From the NCBI GenBank assembly GCA_041401985.1, contig JAWKTE010000013.1, positions 62,001 through 126,000 on the forward strand: a stretch of 64,000 nucleotides of DNA, written 5' to 3'. The position numbers were made by a program, and so were the translations under genes. Shown here piece by piece: positions 1-9,335 of the stretch (the stretch's first letter is position 1; every line of letters starts with the position of its first letter). The stretch comes from JACKHA01 sp041401985. GTDB lineage: Bacteria; Planctomycetota; Phycisphaerae; Phycisphaerales; UBA1924. The notes below the pieces were generated by a model. The model saw nothing but the letters and a program-made list of their open reading frames with translations, ran no database searches and was not told where the DNA came from.

Positions 1-811
1 GGCGCAGCAGCGACAGCGCCGCGGACAGGTCGTCCGGGTTGACGCCCAGCGCATCGACCAGCACCTGCCGCGCCTGTTGGGCCGACGTCTCGGCGCCCGC
101 CAGGTCGACGGGCGCCTGCGTCCGCAGACGATCCGATCGGACCGCATAGAACTGCGACAACTCGATCGAGGCCCGCGAATCGCCCGGGTCCGCCGCCAGC
201 GCCAGCCGCAACTCGGACTCGCCGCGACGGACCGCCTCGTCCGACTCGTGCAGCCCCATCTCGTACAGCATCACCTGCGCGATCCCGGTGAACCGGTACA
301 GACGGTGCCAGTCCTCCGAGGGGCTTACCCCCGCCTGCGGCACCTGCATCGGGTCCTCGAAGAACTCCTGCGAGGCCCGCGCCTCCCCGATCAGGTACCG
401 CCACGAGTCGGCGCTGCCACCCTCGTCCACACGCTCCAGCACCATGTCCAGGTACCGAATGTGACGCTCCAGGTCGGCGCCCGCCGAGTGCGCCACCATC
501 CGCATCACGCCCGTGTAGTCCCGGTTGTACCGCGACATGAAGTCGATCTGGTTGTCGATCACGTGGTGCTGCATCGCGTCGAGCCACTTCTCCAGCCACT
601 CGACGTTCGTCCGCTCATGCGCCACCGCGAACGAGTACGCCTGGTCGGCCGCCTCGTAGTCCTGGGCCGCCATCGCCTCGTCGCCCCGGATCGCCCAGTC
701 CTCGCCCGACTTGCGCAGCACGAAGTAGAACACCGCGGCCATGCACACCAGCACCGCGCCGAGCGCGCCGCTGAGCATCACCACGAACCGCACATTCACC
801 TTCGACGCCAT
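1..811 (-). CDS. TPR-type membrane protein, 3' end outside window
   Basis: Open minus-strand frame starting at ATG 811 with GAGGAG upstream and running off the left edge. The N-terminus (MASKVNVRFVVMLSG) is followed by one hydrophobic membrane segment at about residues 8-30. The rest is soluble and helical, with TPR-like helices (ADQAYSFAVAHERTN, ASIELSQFYAVRS). It lies 55 nt downstream of the exosortase gene on the same strand, so it is probably the third gene of an exosortase/exopolysaccharide operon. The partners are unknown. Tetratricopeptide proteins commonly accompany PEP-CTERM/EPS loci, so a scaffold role in export or assembly is an inference. Only 270 residues are visible. Confidence 0.75.
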   Translation of the reverse strand, partial: MASKVNVRFVVMLSGALGAVLVCMAAVFYFVLRKSGEDWAIRGDEAMAAQDYEAADQAYSFAVAHERTNVEWLEKWLDAMQHHVIDNQIDFMSRYNRDYTGVMRMVAHSAGADLERHIRYLDMVLERVDEGGSADSWRYLIGEARASQEFFEDPMQVPQAGVSPSEDWHRLYRFTGIAQVMLYEMGLHESDEAVRRGESELRLALAADPGDSRASIELSQFYAVRSDRLRTQAPVDLAGAETSAQQARQVLVDALGVNPDDLSAALSLLR

Positions 812-866
812 CGTCAGCACTCCTCGGCCGCGCGGGCGGCCGCTCATCGATCAGATCGTCCCGGCA

Positions 867-2903
867 TCAGCCGGCCCCGCCGCCCTCCCCCGCCGCCGCA
901 CGGCGCGGGTTGTCCGCGGGATACTCGCCCCGCTCAACGTCCACCCAATCGGGCGCACACCGCATGATCTCGCCGAGCAGCTCGCTCAGAAGCCCCGAAG
1001 CCGCGTCCCGGAGTTCCGCCTCGGAACCCACCGACGCGCTGGTCACCTGCACCTTCAGGTAGTACGCGTAGTCGTCCTCCAGCCGGAACGCCAGCAGACG
1101 CACGCCCTCGGCGCTCGCCGTCGTCCCGCCGTTGGCGACAAAGAAGTACCCGGCGTACACGTTCCCCTCGCCCGGCGCCAGGAACCGCGTGATCCGCATC
1201 TCGATGTCGTGCGGGTCCAGCGGCAGACGCACCCGCGTCCCCCCGCTGTCGCCGTACTGGTTGCTCAGACGCGTCGTGAACACCCGCCCGTGCAGGTTCG
1301 CCACCGACGGGTCCGCGTCCACACGCGAATCACGCAGCCAGTTCGAATCGTCGAGGTCCAGCGGCAGCGTCACCGACGAGTCGCCCATCTCCATCCCGCC
1401 GCCCACGAAGCACCGCTCCGGCACGTGCGGCACCGTGTCGATCGTGCCCGTGTAGTACGCCGCGTGCAGCGCGAGCACCAGCGGCGTGGACGTGCCCTCG
1501 GTCGAACGCAGCACATAGTTCCGCGTGACGTAGTTCTCCGTGCCCAGCGTCTTCTGGACCTCGGGCGACTCGACCCGGTCGTCGCCGACCCGCCGCCAGT
1601 TCTCCGTCTCGGTCGGGATCGACACCAGCGCCCGGTTGTCCGGGGCGTAGATCGGCAGTTTCGTCAGGTACAGGCGGAAGTACGACACCGCCGCACCCAT
1701 GCCCGCCGCCGTCGCGCCGAACACCACCAGCGCCACCACCATCGCCGGCCCGCGCACCGCACGCACCAGCCCGCCCAGCCCGGAGCCCGGCGCCGCCGGC
1801 GGCAGCACGACCGACTTCTTCTTGGCAACCTTCTTCGAGCCCTTCTTGGCCGCGCCCTTCGCCCCCTGCTTCCCGCTCCCCTTCGCGTTCTTCGCGCCCT
1901 TGATGTTCTTGACGCCGGCGCCCTCCTCTCCCTCCTGGTGCACGATCTTCCCGAGCGCCCACACCAGGAACATGAAGAACAGCAGCGACGGCAGCAGCAG
2001 CGCCGTCCCGATCACCATGTGCGCCTCGCCGCCGGCCAGGTCCTCGTTGAAGTACCCCAGCCAGCCCAGCACCGCCACCCGCAAGACGTTCATCAGCACC
2101 GCCACCGGCACCGTCAGCAGCATGATCGCCACCCGCTGCCACCACCGCTGCGTGCCCAGCAGCGCCACCGCTCCGCCAAGAGCAACAAACGCCACCACCA
2201 TCCGCATCCCGCTGCACGCGTCCGCCACGTTCATCGGGAAGTCCGTCCCGTCCATCCGCAGCATGTGCAGCATGTTGCCCTCGAGACGCACCGTGTACGC
2301 CCCGCTGGCCTGACCCGTCGCCGACAGCAGCACCCACGCCCCCCACGAGGCGATCAGCTTCAACTGGAACGTGATCTCGATCATGATCCGCTCGGCCAGC
2401 GTCACCGCGAACCCGAGGTACGCGATCGGCAGGAACGCGTGCCGCATGATCGCCGGACCAAGCACCAGCAGCACAGCCCCGAACAGCGTCAGGATGATCG
2501 AGAACCCCTGCAGCATGTGGTTGGGCACGCCCACCACGAAGAACATGTAGCACACGATCCCCAGCAGCATCGGCATCAGCCCGGGCCAGAACGCCCGGAT
2601 CGGCTCACGCGCCATCATCGCCCGCTTCTGCCACAGGATCCAACCGGCGATCAGCGGGATCACCAGCGCGTGCCCCCAGTCCTCCAACTGGCTCGTGCTG
2701 ATCTGCGCCTGCTTGACCAGCCACCGATAGAACAGCGCCACAAACCCGGCCGTCGCCAGCCCGCCCAGCACGTACACCGAAGGCGGCACCCGACCACCCG
2801 CACGCCCCTCGGCCCGACTCGCGGCCCGCCCGCCCGCGCGGCCACCGGCCCCCGACGCGCCGGAGGACCCGATCGCCGGATTTGTCGCCGCCAGCCCGCT
2901 CAT
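867..2903 (-). CDS. Exosortase fused to EpsI domain
   Basis: 678-aa multispanning membrane protein. The N-terminal exosortase domain (about residues 40-320) carries the family's three catalytic positions: Cys230 in ADACSGMRM, Arg275 in MNVLRVAVLG and His295 in GGEAHMVIG. A Lys/Ala-rich cytoplasm-type linker follows (about 325-375), then a further membrane segment and a C-terminal EpsI-like domain with HVPERCFVGGG around Cys498. Exosortases are membrane transpeptidase/protease-like enzymes that sort C-terminally tagged secreted proteins and are linked to exopolysaccharide production. EpsI is often a separate gene, here fused. The start at 2903 (MSGLAATNPA) is preferred over the longer frame, which adds an Arg/Gly-rich extension. 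The export-lipoprotein gene lies 164 nt upstream. No protein with a classical PEP-CTERM tail was seen in the window. Confidence 0.9.
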   Translation of the reverse strand: MSGLAATNPAIGSSGASGAGGRAGGRAASRAEGRAGGRVPPSVYVLGGLATAGFVALFYRWLVKQAQISTSQLEDWGHALVIPLIAGWILWQKRAMMAREPIRAFWPGLMPMLLGIVCYMFFVVGVPNHMLQGFSIILTLFGAVLLVLGPAIMRHAFLPIAYLGFAVTLAERIMIEITFQLKLIASWGAWVLLSATGQASGAYTVRLEGNMLHMLRMDGTDFPMNVADACSGMRMVVAFVALGGAVALLGTQRWWQRVAIMLLTVPVAVLMNVLRVAVLGWLGYFNEDLAGGEAHMVIGTALLLPSLLFFMFLVWALGKIVHQEGEEGAGVKNIKGAKNAKGSGKQGAKGAAKKGSKKVAKKKSVVLPPAAPGSGLGGLVRAVRGPAMVVALVVFGATAAGMGAAVSYFRLYLTKLPIYAPDNRALVSIPTETENWRRVGDDRVESPEVQKTLGTENYVTRNYVLRSTEGTSTPLVLALHAAYYTGTIDTVPHVPERCFVGGGMEMGDSSVTLPLDLDDSNWLRDSRVDADPSVANLHGRVFTTRLSNQYGDSGGTRVRLPLDPHDIEMRITRFLAPGEGNVYAGYFFVANGGTTASAEGVRLLAFRLEDDYAYYLKVQVTSASVGSEAELRDAASGLLSELLGEIMRCAPDWVDVERGEYPADNPRRAAAGEGGGAG

Positions 2904-3067
2904 CCGTGTGCCCAGCCGCCTCCGCTCGAAAACAGCCCCTCCCCGCCGGCGCGTACCGCACCCGCCGCGGGACCAGACACTACGCCCGCCCACGCGCAAT
3001 GTTCACGCCGTCAGCCCACGCGCCCGGCGCGCCGAAGTCGCTCGGACGCCCGAGAAACCCGGCCCAA

Positions 3068-4654
3068 TCAGCGGAACGTGCCGGGGGGCGCGCCGAACAC
3101 GTCGTTGCCGAAGTTCCGGTCGAGCAGGAACCCGAACCCGTAACTGAACCGGAACCCGCCGCGGATCACCGCCAGCGGATACGCCCAGAAGTTCGTCCCG
3201 ACGTTGATGACGTCGTTCTCCTTCAGGAAGATGTCCGGCTGCGTGCCCTCGAAGATCGCCCGCAGGTTCAGACGCATCGTCGCCTGCTCCGCCGGGCCAA
3301 CCATCCGCACCAGGTCCGTCCGCTCCGGCACCGCGTCCGGCGCCAGCCCGCCCGACGCGACCACCGCACGCGTCAGCGTCAGCCGCGGCGCCAGTCCGAA
3401 CGTGCCCGGCCGCGCCACCTTGCCCGCCAGGAAGATGTTGCCCTGCGGCGGCGGCGGCACCCGAACGATGTCGTTCGGGCGGATCACGATGTTGTACCGG
3501 GCATCGCCCGCCAGCAGCGGCCTCACCGGGATCCGGATCACACGCTGCGTGAACAACTGCCTCGCGCCGTCCGGCCCGCTCGCACCGCCCTCACGCGACA
3601 CCAGCACCCACTCCCCGTCCAGGTACAGCCACTGACCCGACGACGAGGGCGGCGCACTCACCGCCGGCTGCGAGCCGCCCTGCCCGCCCGGCTGGGCGTT
3701 CTCGATCAGCGCGATGGGAAGCGCGGCCGTCGCCGGAGAAACCGGCGCGGCGCTCGCCGATCGAGACCCCGACATCGCCCCAGGCGAACCGCTCGGCGGC
3801 TGCGAACCCGCCGGGTCCAGCAGGTCGTCGATCACATCGATCACGTTCTCGCCGCTGCGAGGCGTCGTGCCAGGACCGGACCCTTGGCCCGTCGAGGGCG
3901 CCGGCGTCGCCGGGCGTCCGCCCGTCCGCCCCGTCGCCTCGTCGGTCAGCGCGACCTGGCGGATCACGTACACATAGTCCACGCTCTCGGTGAACAGACC
4001 GCCCGCCGCCGCGATCGCGTCCATCAGGCGGTAGTCCGCGTACGGCACGAAGTACGGGCCCTGCCCGCCCACCACGCCCGTCATGCTGAACGTCCGCTGC
4101 TGCTCGCCCAGCACCAGCACGTCCACATCCGTATCACCCGTCACCGGACGCACCGCGTCCAGGATCGCCGTGTTCGCCTGCTCCAGCGTCATCCCGTCGA
4201 TGTACGCCGAGCCGACCTGCGGCAGCGCCACATACCCCCGCGAGTCAACCCGACGCTCGATCGTGTCCACCACGTTCGAGATCGTGAAGTTCCGGATCGA
4301 GATCGCCAGCGTGTCGCCCGGACCGATCCGGTACTCGGTCAGTTCCGGCACCAGGTCGTCCGTCTCGACCTCCGTGTATTCGACGTACACCTCTTCAGGC
4401 CCCTCGATCGCGTGGATCCGGTCCAGGATCGGCACCACCGTCGGCGTCATCTCCCACCGACCCACGACCGACGGATCGATGAAACTGTCCATCTCGCAGC
4501 CGCCCTGCAGGCCGGCCAATGCCGCGCCCACCAGCCCGACCAGCCACGCCGCCGCACGCGGCCCCGCGCCCCGCCGACCACCCGGCGAGCCGGACCCGGC
4601 CCCAGCGCCGCTGCCAGCGTTCCCCTCGCTCGTCCGCCCGGTCGTCTGCGCCAT
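3068..4654 (-). CDS. Polysaccharide biosynthesis/export lipoprotein (Wza-like, SLBB)
   Basis: 528 aa. The N-terminus has a low-complexity Gly/Ser/Ala stretch and a hydrophobic segment ending at Cys53 (LQGGC), a plausible but imperfect lipobox. The Poly_export domain follows (EYRIGPGDTLAISI, about residue 105). Then come SLBB-type beta-grasp repeats (MTGVVGGQGPYFVPY; FLAGKVARPGTFGL), separated by a long Pro/Gly/Ser-rich insertion. Family members form the outer-membrane channel that exports capsule or exopolysaccharide. The gene is first of a minus-strand set with the exosortase and TPR genes, which supports a role in an exosortase-linked EPS system. No glycosyltransferase or Wzc kinase lies beside it here. 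Confidence 0.88.
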   Translation of the reverse strand: MAQTTGRTSEGNAGSGAGAGSGSPGGRRGAGPRAAAWLVGLVGAALAGLQGGCEMDSFIDPSVVGRWEMTPTVVPILDRIHAIEGPEEVYVEYTEVETDDLVPELTEYRIGPGDTLAISIRNFTISNVVDTIERRVDSRGYVALPQVGSAYIDGMTLEQANTAILDAVRPVTGDTDVDVLVLGEQQRTFSMTGVVGGQGPYFVPYADYRLMDAIAAAGGLFTESVDYVYVIRQVALTDEATGRTGGRPATPAPSTGQGSGPGTTPRSGENVIDVIDDLLDPAGSQPPSGSPGAMSGSRSASAAPVSPATAALPIALIENAQPGGQGGSQPAVSAPPSSSGQWLYLDGEWVLVSREGGASGPDGARQLFTQRVIRIPVRPLLAGDARYNIVIRPNDIVRVPPPPQGNIFLAGKVARPGTFGLAPRLTLTRAVVASGGLAPDAVPERTDLVRMVGPAEQATMRLNLRAIFEGTQPDIFLKENDVINVGTNFWAYPLAVIRGGFRFSYGFGFLLDRNFGNDVFGAPPGTFR

Positions 4655-5176
4655 GGCCCGATTCCTTCGCTTGACGCCCCGACGGCACCCGCCGCGGAAC
4701 GATGCCTCTCACCCACGCCGGCCCGCCTCACAACCGCGAACCCTGCGCGAATCCTACCCAATCGTGGGGAGGACCCTCACGACTCCACAAACAGCCGCGG
4801 CCCCAGCCTCCCGGCCGAGTCCCACGCCCCGCGCCCGCACTTGAACGACGCCGGCCCCCGAAAGGTTCGGCACCACCCCCGAACGGGCAACCATCGTGCA
4901 TCGACCGAAAACACGCCCCCATTCAACCCACCCCACCCGATTCCCCCACCCCGAACCCCCACACCGCCACCACAGCCGCACTTTCTGCCGCCCGCGAGCC
5001 CGCAACGCCACGACTCCGTCCCTCGTCATCCGCGATCTCGAGTCTCAGAGAGGCCGCGCCATCAGACTCCCTCCGTCCATCCGCCCCACCGCCCCCGCCC
5101 CCCAACCCCAATCCCCTAGAATCGCCCCCACTCACGCCCCCACCGGCCCAACGCCGCAGACCCAACAGGACCCCAC
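4655..5176. promoter_or_regulatory. Divergent intergenic region between EPS lipoprotein and nuoF
   Basis: 522 nt without a convincing gene, very C-rich on the plus strand. A TAGAAT hexamer at 5117-5122, 54 nt before the nuoF ATG, is a candidate -10 for nuoF. On the minus strand TAGGAT (plus 4751-4756) is a candidate -10 about 95 nt upstream of the export lipoprotein. Neither has a good -35. The long open frames here are antisense shadows of C-rich DNA and were not accepted as genes. Confidence 0.3.
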
Positions 5177-6586
5177 ATGGCCTCCACCACCTGGGACATG
5201 AAGCTCACCGAGGGCATCCTCACCAAGCGCATCCCCACCCCGCCCTTCGGCGACACCAAGGACCGCCACATCGTCTCCTACGACGAGTACACCAAAACCG
5301 GCGGCTACGAAGGCCTCCGCAAGGCCCTGTCCATGGCCCCCGCCGACGTCACCGAGGAAGTCAAAAAGTCCGTCCTCCGCGGCCGTGGCGGCGCCGGCTT
5401 CCCCTGCGGCCTCAAGTGGACCTTCCTCCCCAAACTCGAAAACGGTCCCGACGGCAAGCCCCTCCCACGCTACCTCGCCGTCAACGCCGACGAGTCCGAG
5501 CCCGGCACCTTCAAGGACCGCCTCCTCATGGACTTCGATCCCCACCTCCTCCTCGAGGGGATCGCCATCGCCTGCTACGCCTGCCGCCTCAACAAGGCCT
5601 ACATCTTCATCCGCGGCGAGTACTACCACCAGGCCCGCGTCCTCGAAGACGCCATCAAAGAGGCCTACGACAACAAGATCTTCGGCCCCAAGGGCCTCCT
5701 CGCCAACAAGTCCAACGCCTCCTCAGACCCCTTCACCTGCGACGTCCACGTCCACCGCGGCGCCGGCGCCTACATCTGCGGCGAGGAAACCGGCCTGCTC
5801 GAAGCCCTCGAGGGCAAACGCGGCTGGCCACGCATCAAGCCCCCCTTCCCCGCCGTCAAGGGCCTCTTCGGACGCCCCACCATCATCAACAACGTCGAAA
5901 CCCTCGCACACCTCCCCTCCATCATCGAGAACGGCCACGCCTGGTTCACAAACCAGGGCGTCGAGTCCACCATCGGCGCCCCGCCCTCCTACGGCACCAA
6001 GCTCATGGGCATGTCCGGCCACGTGAACAGGCCCGGCTGCTACGAGTTCGAACTCGGCATCCCGCTCCGCACCTTCGTCGAGCAATACTGCGGCGGCATC
6101 CGCCACGGCAAAAAGTACAAGGCCGCCATCCCAGGCGGCGTCTCCATGGGCATCCTCGGCACCGACCAGTACGACGCACCCCTCGACTTCGACATCGGCC
6201 GCAAGTACAACGTCCTGGGCCTCGGCACCGCCTGCCCCACCGTCTTCGACGAGGACACCGACATGGTCGGCGTCGCACGCAACATCGCACGCTTCTTCAA
6301 GCACGAGTCCTGCGGCCAGTGCACCCCATGCCGCGAAGGCTCCGGCTGGCTCTACCAACTCCTCACCCGCATCGAAGACGGCCACGCCAAAACCAAGGAC
6401 CTCGACCTGGCCCTCGAGATCGCCACCTCCATGGGCTCCATGCCCGGCACCACGATCTGCGGCCTGGCCGACGGCAACAACTGGGCCGTCCGCACCATCA
6501 TGAACAAGTTCAGGCCAGAGTTCGAGGCCAGAGTCAAGCCGACGTTCGTGCCGGTGAGGATGACGGTGGGGGCGGGGGGGAGGTAG
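5177..6586 (+). CDS. nuoF: NADH-quinone oxidoreductase subunit F
   Basis: 469 aa, a normal length. NuoF is the peripheral-arm flavoprotein of complex I that oxidises NADH. It binds FMN and the N3 [4Fe-4S] cluster. The nucleotide/FMN-binding glycine-rich segment is visible (RGRGGAGFPCGLKWTF, about residue 69). So are the cluster cysteines C379, C382 and C385 in ESCGQCTPCREG and C428 in TTICGLAD. The start MASTTWDMKL is the first ATG after the C-rich spacer. nuoE and nuoG are not adjacent: the upstream gene is divergent and the downstream neighbour is a lower-GC DUF262 gene. It may therefore have been separated from the rest of a complex I locus, or belong to a dispersed nuo set. Confidence 0.95.
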   Translation: MASTTWDMKLTEGILTKRIPTPPFGDTKDRHIVSYDEYTKTGGYEGLRKALSMAPADVTEEVKKSVLRGRGGAGFPCGLKWTFLPKLENGPDGKPLPRYLAVNADESEPGTFKDRLLMDFDPHLLLEGIAIACYACRLNKAYIFIRGEYYHQARVLEDAIKEAYDNKIFGPKGLLANKSNASSDPFTCDVHVHRGAGAYICGEETGLLEALEGKRGWPRIKPPFPAVKGLFGRPTIINNVETLAHLPSIIENGHAWFTNQGVESTIGAPPSYGTKLMGMSGHVNRPGCYEFELGIPLRTFVEQYCGGIRHGKKYKAAIPGGVSMGILGTDQYDAPLDFDIGRKYNVLGLGTACPTVFDEDTDMVGVARNIARFFKHESCGQCTPCREGSGWLYQLLTRIEDGHAKTKDLDLALEIATSMGSMPGTTICGLADGNNWAVRTIMNKFRPEFEARVKPTFVPVRMTVGAGGR

Positions 6587-6625
6587 ACTCCTCGCCAACG
6601 CAACTCTTCCAGAGTGAGGTGTCCT

Positions 6626-7843
6626 ATGCCGCACAAGCCCGACGACTCGGTCCCACTGACACTATTTGGTCCAGACGACGCGTCCGAATCCGAGTCAGAC
6701 CTACCGGAGCTTCAGCCTGCCCAAGTAACGGAGGCGGTTGTCACTGCAACCGACTGGACAACCGAGACGATAATTGCACAGCTGCGTCGCGGAAACATCA
6801 ATCTTAAGCCCGCTTTCCAACGGCGGGATGCGTGGACTGACACTCGAAAGAGCAAGTTCATCGAGTCGCTATTCCTCGGCCTCCCGGTGCCCCAGATCGT
6901 GCTTGCCGAACGCAAGGACAAACGAGGCTCCTTCTTGGTGATTGATGGCAAGCAACGTCTCTTGACTCTCATGCAGTTCGCGGCCAACTCACCCGATTCT
7001 GAGTTTCGTCCACTTCGATTGCGCGGTCTTGAGATCAAGCGAGACCTGAATGGCAAGACGTTGTGCGATATTGCTGACAATGGCGACCTAGCGGAGGACC
7101 TGAACGCGTTTCACAACCAGACTATTCGCACGGTGGTAGTGAAGAACTGGCCAAGCGAGGACTTTTTGTACCTCGTCTTCTTGCGGCTAAATACAGGCAG
7201 CGTCGCGCTGTCGCCACAGGAGCTTCGTCAGGCTCTCCACCCAGGGCCGTTCGTAGAGTTTGCGGACGACTGCATGCAGCAAAGTGGAGCGTTGCGATCT
7301 CTTCACTCGTGGCGAACCTGATTTCCGGATGCGGGATACAGAAATGCTAGTCCGCTTCTTTGCATTCACTTGGTCTTGAGCGAGTATTCGGGCAACTTGA
7401 AAGCTTTCCTTGATTCGACCTGCGAGCACCTGAATCGAGACTGGCGATCGCGTGAGGGCGAGATCCGCGAACATGCGTCGAAGTGCGAGAGGGCGATTCT
7501 CGCCACCCGCGAGGTGTTTGGACAGGATCACGCGTTTTCTCGTTGGCGGAACGGGGCTTTCGAGGGCCGATTCAATAGAGCCGTCTACGATATAATGGTC
7601 TTCTATTTTTCGGATGTCACAACCGCGGCGCTGGCGGTGTCGCGGCACGATGCAGTCGTTCAAGGATTCAAGCGGCTCTGCGATCATGACGCCGAGTTTG
7701 CGAACGCACTGCAGGTCACGACCAAGAGCATAGCGGCTACCCATACAAGGCTCGCTCGCTGGGGCGAGTCGCTGTCAGCAGCTATCGGCACTCAGATGGA
7801 GATCCCACGACTAGAGGGGTCGCGGATTGCCTACTCGATCTGA
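6626..7843 (+). pseudogene. DUF262 (GmrSD-N/ParB-like) protein, frame broken twice
   Basis: Encodes a DUF262 protein of about 400 aa. Visible family hallmarks are PAFQRRDAWTDTRKSKFIES, LGLPVPQIVL, the core DGKQRLLTL and NTGSVALSPQELRQAL. DUF262 has a ParB/Srx-like nucleotide-binding fold and is common in restriction and phage-defence genes. The frame breaks near 7290-7298. The expected continuation LFTRGEPDFRMRDTEML is read in the next frame, which stops at 7377-7379. The original frame resumes near 7370 with LSEYSGNLKAFLD and runs to TGA 7841-7843. The two shifts compensate exactly, so this is a recent lesion or a pair of sequencing errors. ATG 6626 is chosen over GTG 6614 because GAGG lies 6 nt before it. 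GC is visibly lower than in the flanks, and the HEPN gene follows at once. Confidence 0.8.
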
Positions 7844-7854
7844 AGGAGTAGGCA

Positions 7855-8439
7855 TTGGCTCGATCGAATAGACTTCGAGTCCTGCAGCAACGCGTGACGG
7901 CGCTGAGACGCCACATGCTTCCGAAGATCAATCCGACGGGCACATATACAGATCGACAATACGATCGCGTTCGAGGCTTTCGAGCGTTGGTCCACGCCGA
8001 GTTTGAGGCGTTTCTGGAGGATCGCGTAGTAGACTTGGCGAATCGAGCCTTTGCGAACTACGGCAATCCGGGGCCTCACTCGAAAGTGCTGCTGTCACTA
8101 CTGGCGTTCCATGACCAGGATTGGAAAAGAACAGATGACACACTGAGAAAGAGAATCGACAAGGCCCGGACACATTTTGTGAACATGATTAAGACATGTA
8201 ATCATGGCATTAGGGAAGAGAACATAAAGAACATGCTGATTCCAGTTGGCATCGAGGCATTCCAACTGGACGAAGTATGGCTGGGCACGATCGATACTTA
8301 TGGACGTGACCGTGGTATTATTGCGCACACTGCCGCCCACACACAACAGCCGCCCGACCCGTCGGCAGAGCACGGTACTGTTGTGTTCATAATGCAAGGC
8401 TTCAAGGACATTGACGAGATGATGAACGCACTCATTTGA
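7855..8439 (+). CDS. HEPN-domain protein, probable RNase of a DUF262-linked defence pair
   Basis: 194 aa, all-helical. The C-terminal half contains GRDRGIIAHTA, with R153-x4-H158 (R151-x6-H158 is also possible). This fits the Rx4-6H catalytic motif of HEPN ribonucleases, so a toxic RNase role is likely. The TTG start at 7855 is set by a strong AAGGAG centred 7-8 nt upstream, which overlaps the stop of the DUF262 gene (7841-7843), so the two are translationally linked. HEPN proteins of the MAE_28990/MAE_18760 kind are often found next to DUF262 genes. Exact family assignment is inferred from context and the motif. Codon use and base composition are AT-richer than the chromosome, suggesting horizontal transfer. 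Confidence 0.75.
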   Translation: MARSNRLRVLQQRVTALRRHMLPKINPTGTYTDRQYDRVRGFRALVHAEFEAFLEDRVVDLANRAFANYGNPGPHSKVLLSLLAFHDQDWKRTDDTLRKRIDKARTHFVNMIKTCNHGIREENIKNMLIPVGIEAFQLDEVWLGTIDTYGRDRGIIAHTAAHTQQPPDPSAEHGTVVFIMQGFKDIDEMMNALI

Positions 8440-9335
8440 TCGCGAGAGCTCGGTCCGCCGACAGCGACCGTCGGTCCCGTTCCCCTTCCCCCGGCTCGGC
8501 GGCGACGCGGGGCTACACCTCTACCTTCCCTCCGTCCTCTACCAGGGGCGGGTGGGAGCTATAGAACCCGCTGTGCGGGCGCCGAGCCGCTACCTCCTTC
8601 TACCCACCCTCCTGCCACCCCACGCCCCCTGCGGAAGCCCACGGCTCCGACCCGTGGGCCCACCAAACACCCACTTGACACACGCCGCCAACACCCTACT
8701 ATACCCCTGATGTCCGCCGCCCCCGCCTACGACAACCTCTACGCCCTGGCCATCGACGCCCGCGCCGCCGCCATCAACCGCCTCATGGCCCTCCGCCCCC
8801 GAGGCTCCGGACGCCCCCGACCCCGGACCGTACCGCCGCCTCCTGGCCCTGCTCATCAGCGCCACCGCCTCCCCCATCCTCGCCGCCTGCACCTCCACCA
8901 CCCAAAGCCGCCAGGCCACCCAGCCCCCGGCGCGAACGCCCCTCGCCGCCGCCTACCACCTCCGCGCCCCCACCCCCGCGCCTCCCCAATCGATCCCCAC
9001 ACCGGCACACACCCCGCCCCACCAGCCCCCACCTCCAACACCAACCACCCCACCGCGCGCCACACCTCCCCACCACGCCGCCCCCGCGCGCCCCATCACC
9101 CCACTCCCAACCCCGCCCCACCCCGGCCGCACCCAAGCCCCACACCTCCCCGCGCACCCCCTCCGTGCGCCGGCACCCTGCTCGCCCACGCCAGCGCATC
9201 CACCCACCCCCCGTGACCAACTCCCGCCCCGCCGCGGCCCGCCCAAAACACAAAGCGGGGCCACCGCCCCGGCGCCAACGCAGCCGCATCCCGGCACTTC
9301 CAACCGAATCACCCCGCACCCAACCCCGCCGATCC
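8440..9335. other. Gene-poor, C/Pro-rich region after the DUF262-HEPN pair
   Basis: About 900 nt without a secure gene. A perfect 8-bp hairpin (GCCCACGG / CCGTGGGC, 8637-8659) has no T-run. A plus-strand frame at 8710 starts well (MSAAPAYDNLYALAIDARAA). At the C-run around 8794-8799 the plausible protein passes into the next frame, giving YRRLLALLISATASPILAAC, a lipoprotein-like signal ending at 8890, then a Pro/Thr/His-rich tail without end. This could be a decayed or frameshifted lipoprotein gene, but most of the stretch is low-complexity proline coding that any C-rich DNA gives. Confidence 0.35.

Noticed and set aside
741..3143. 800-aa plus-strand open frame over the exosortase gene
   Set aside because: Arg/His/Pro-rich antisense shadow of a high-GC gene with no domain; the minus strand carries a full exosortase.
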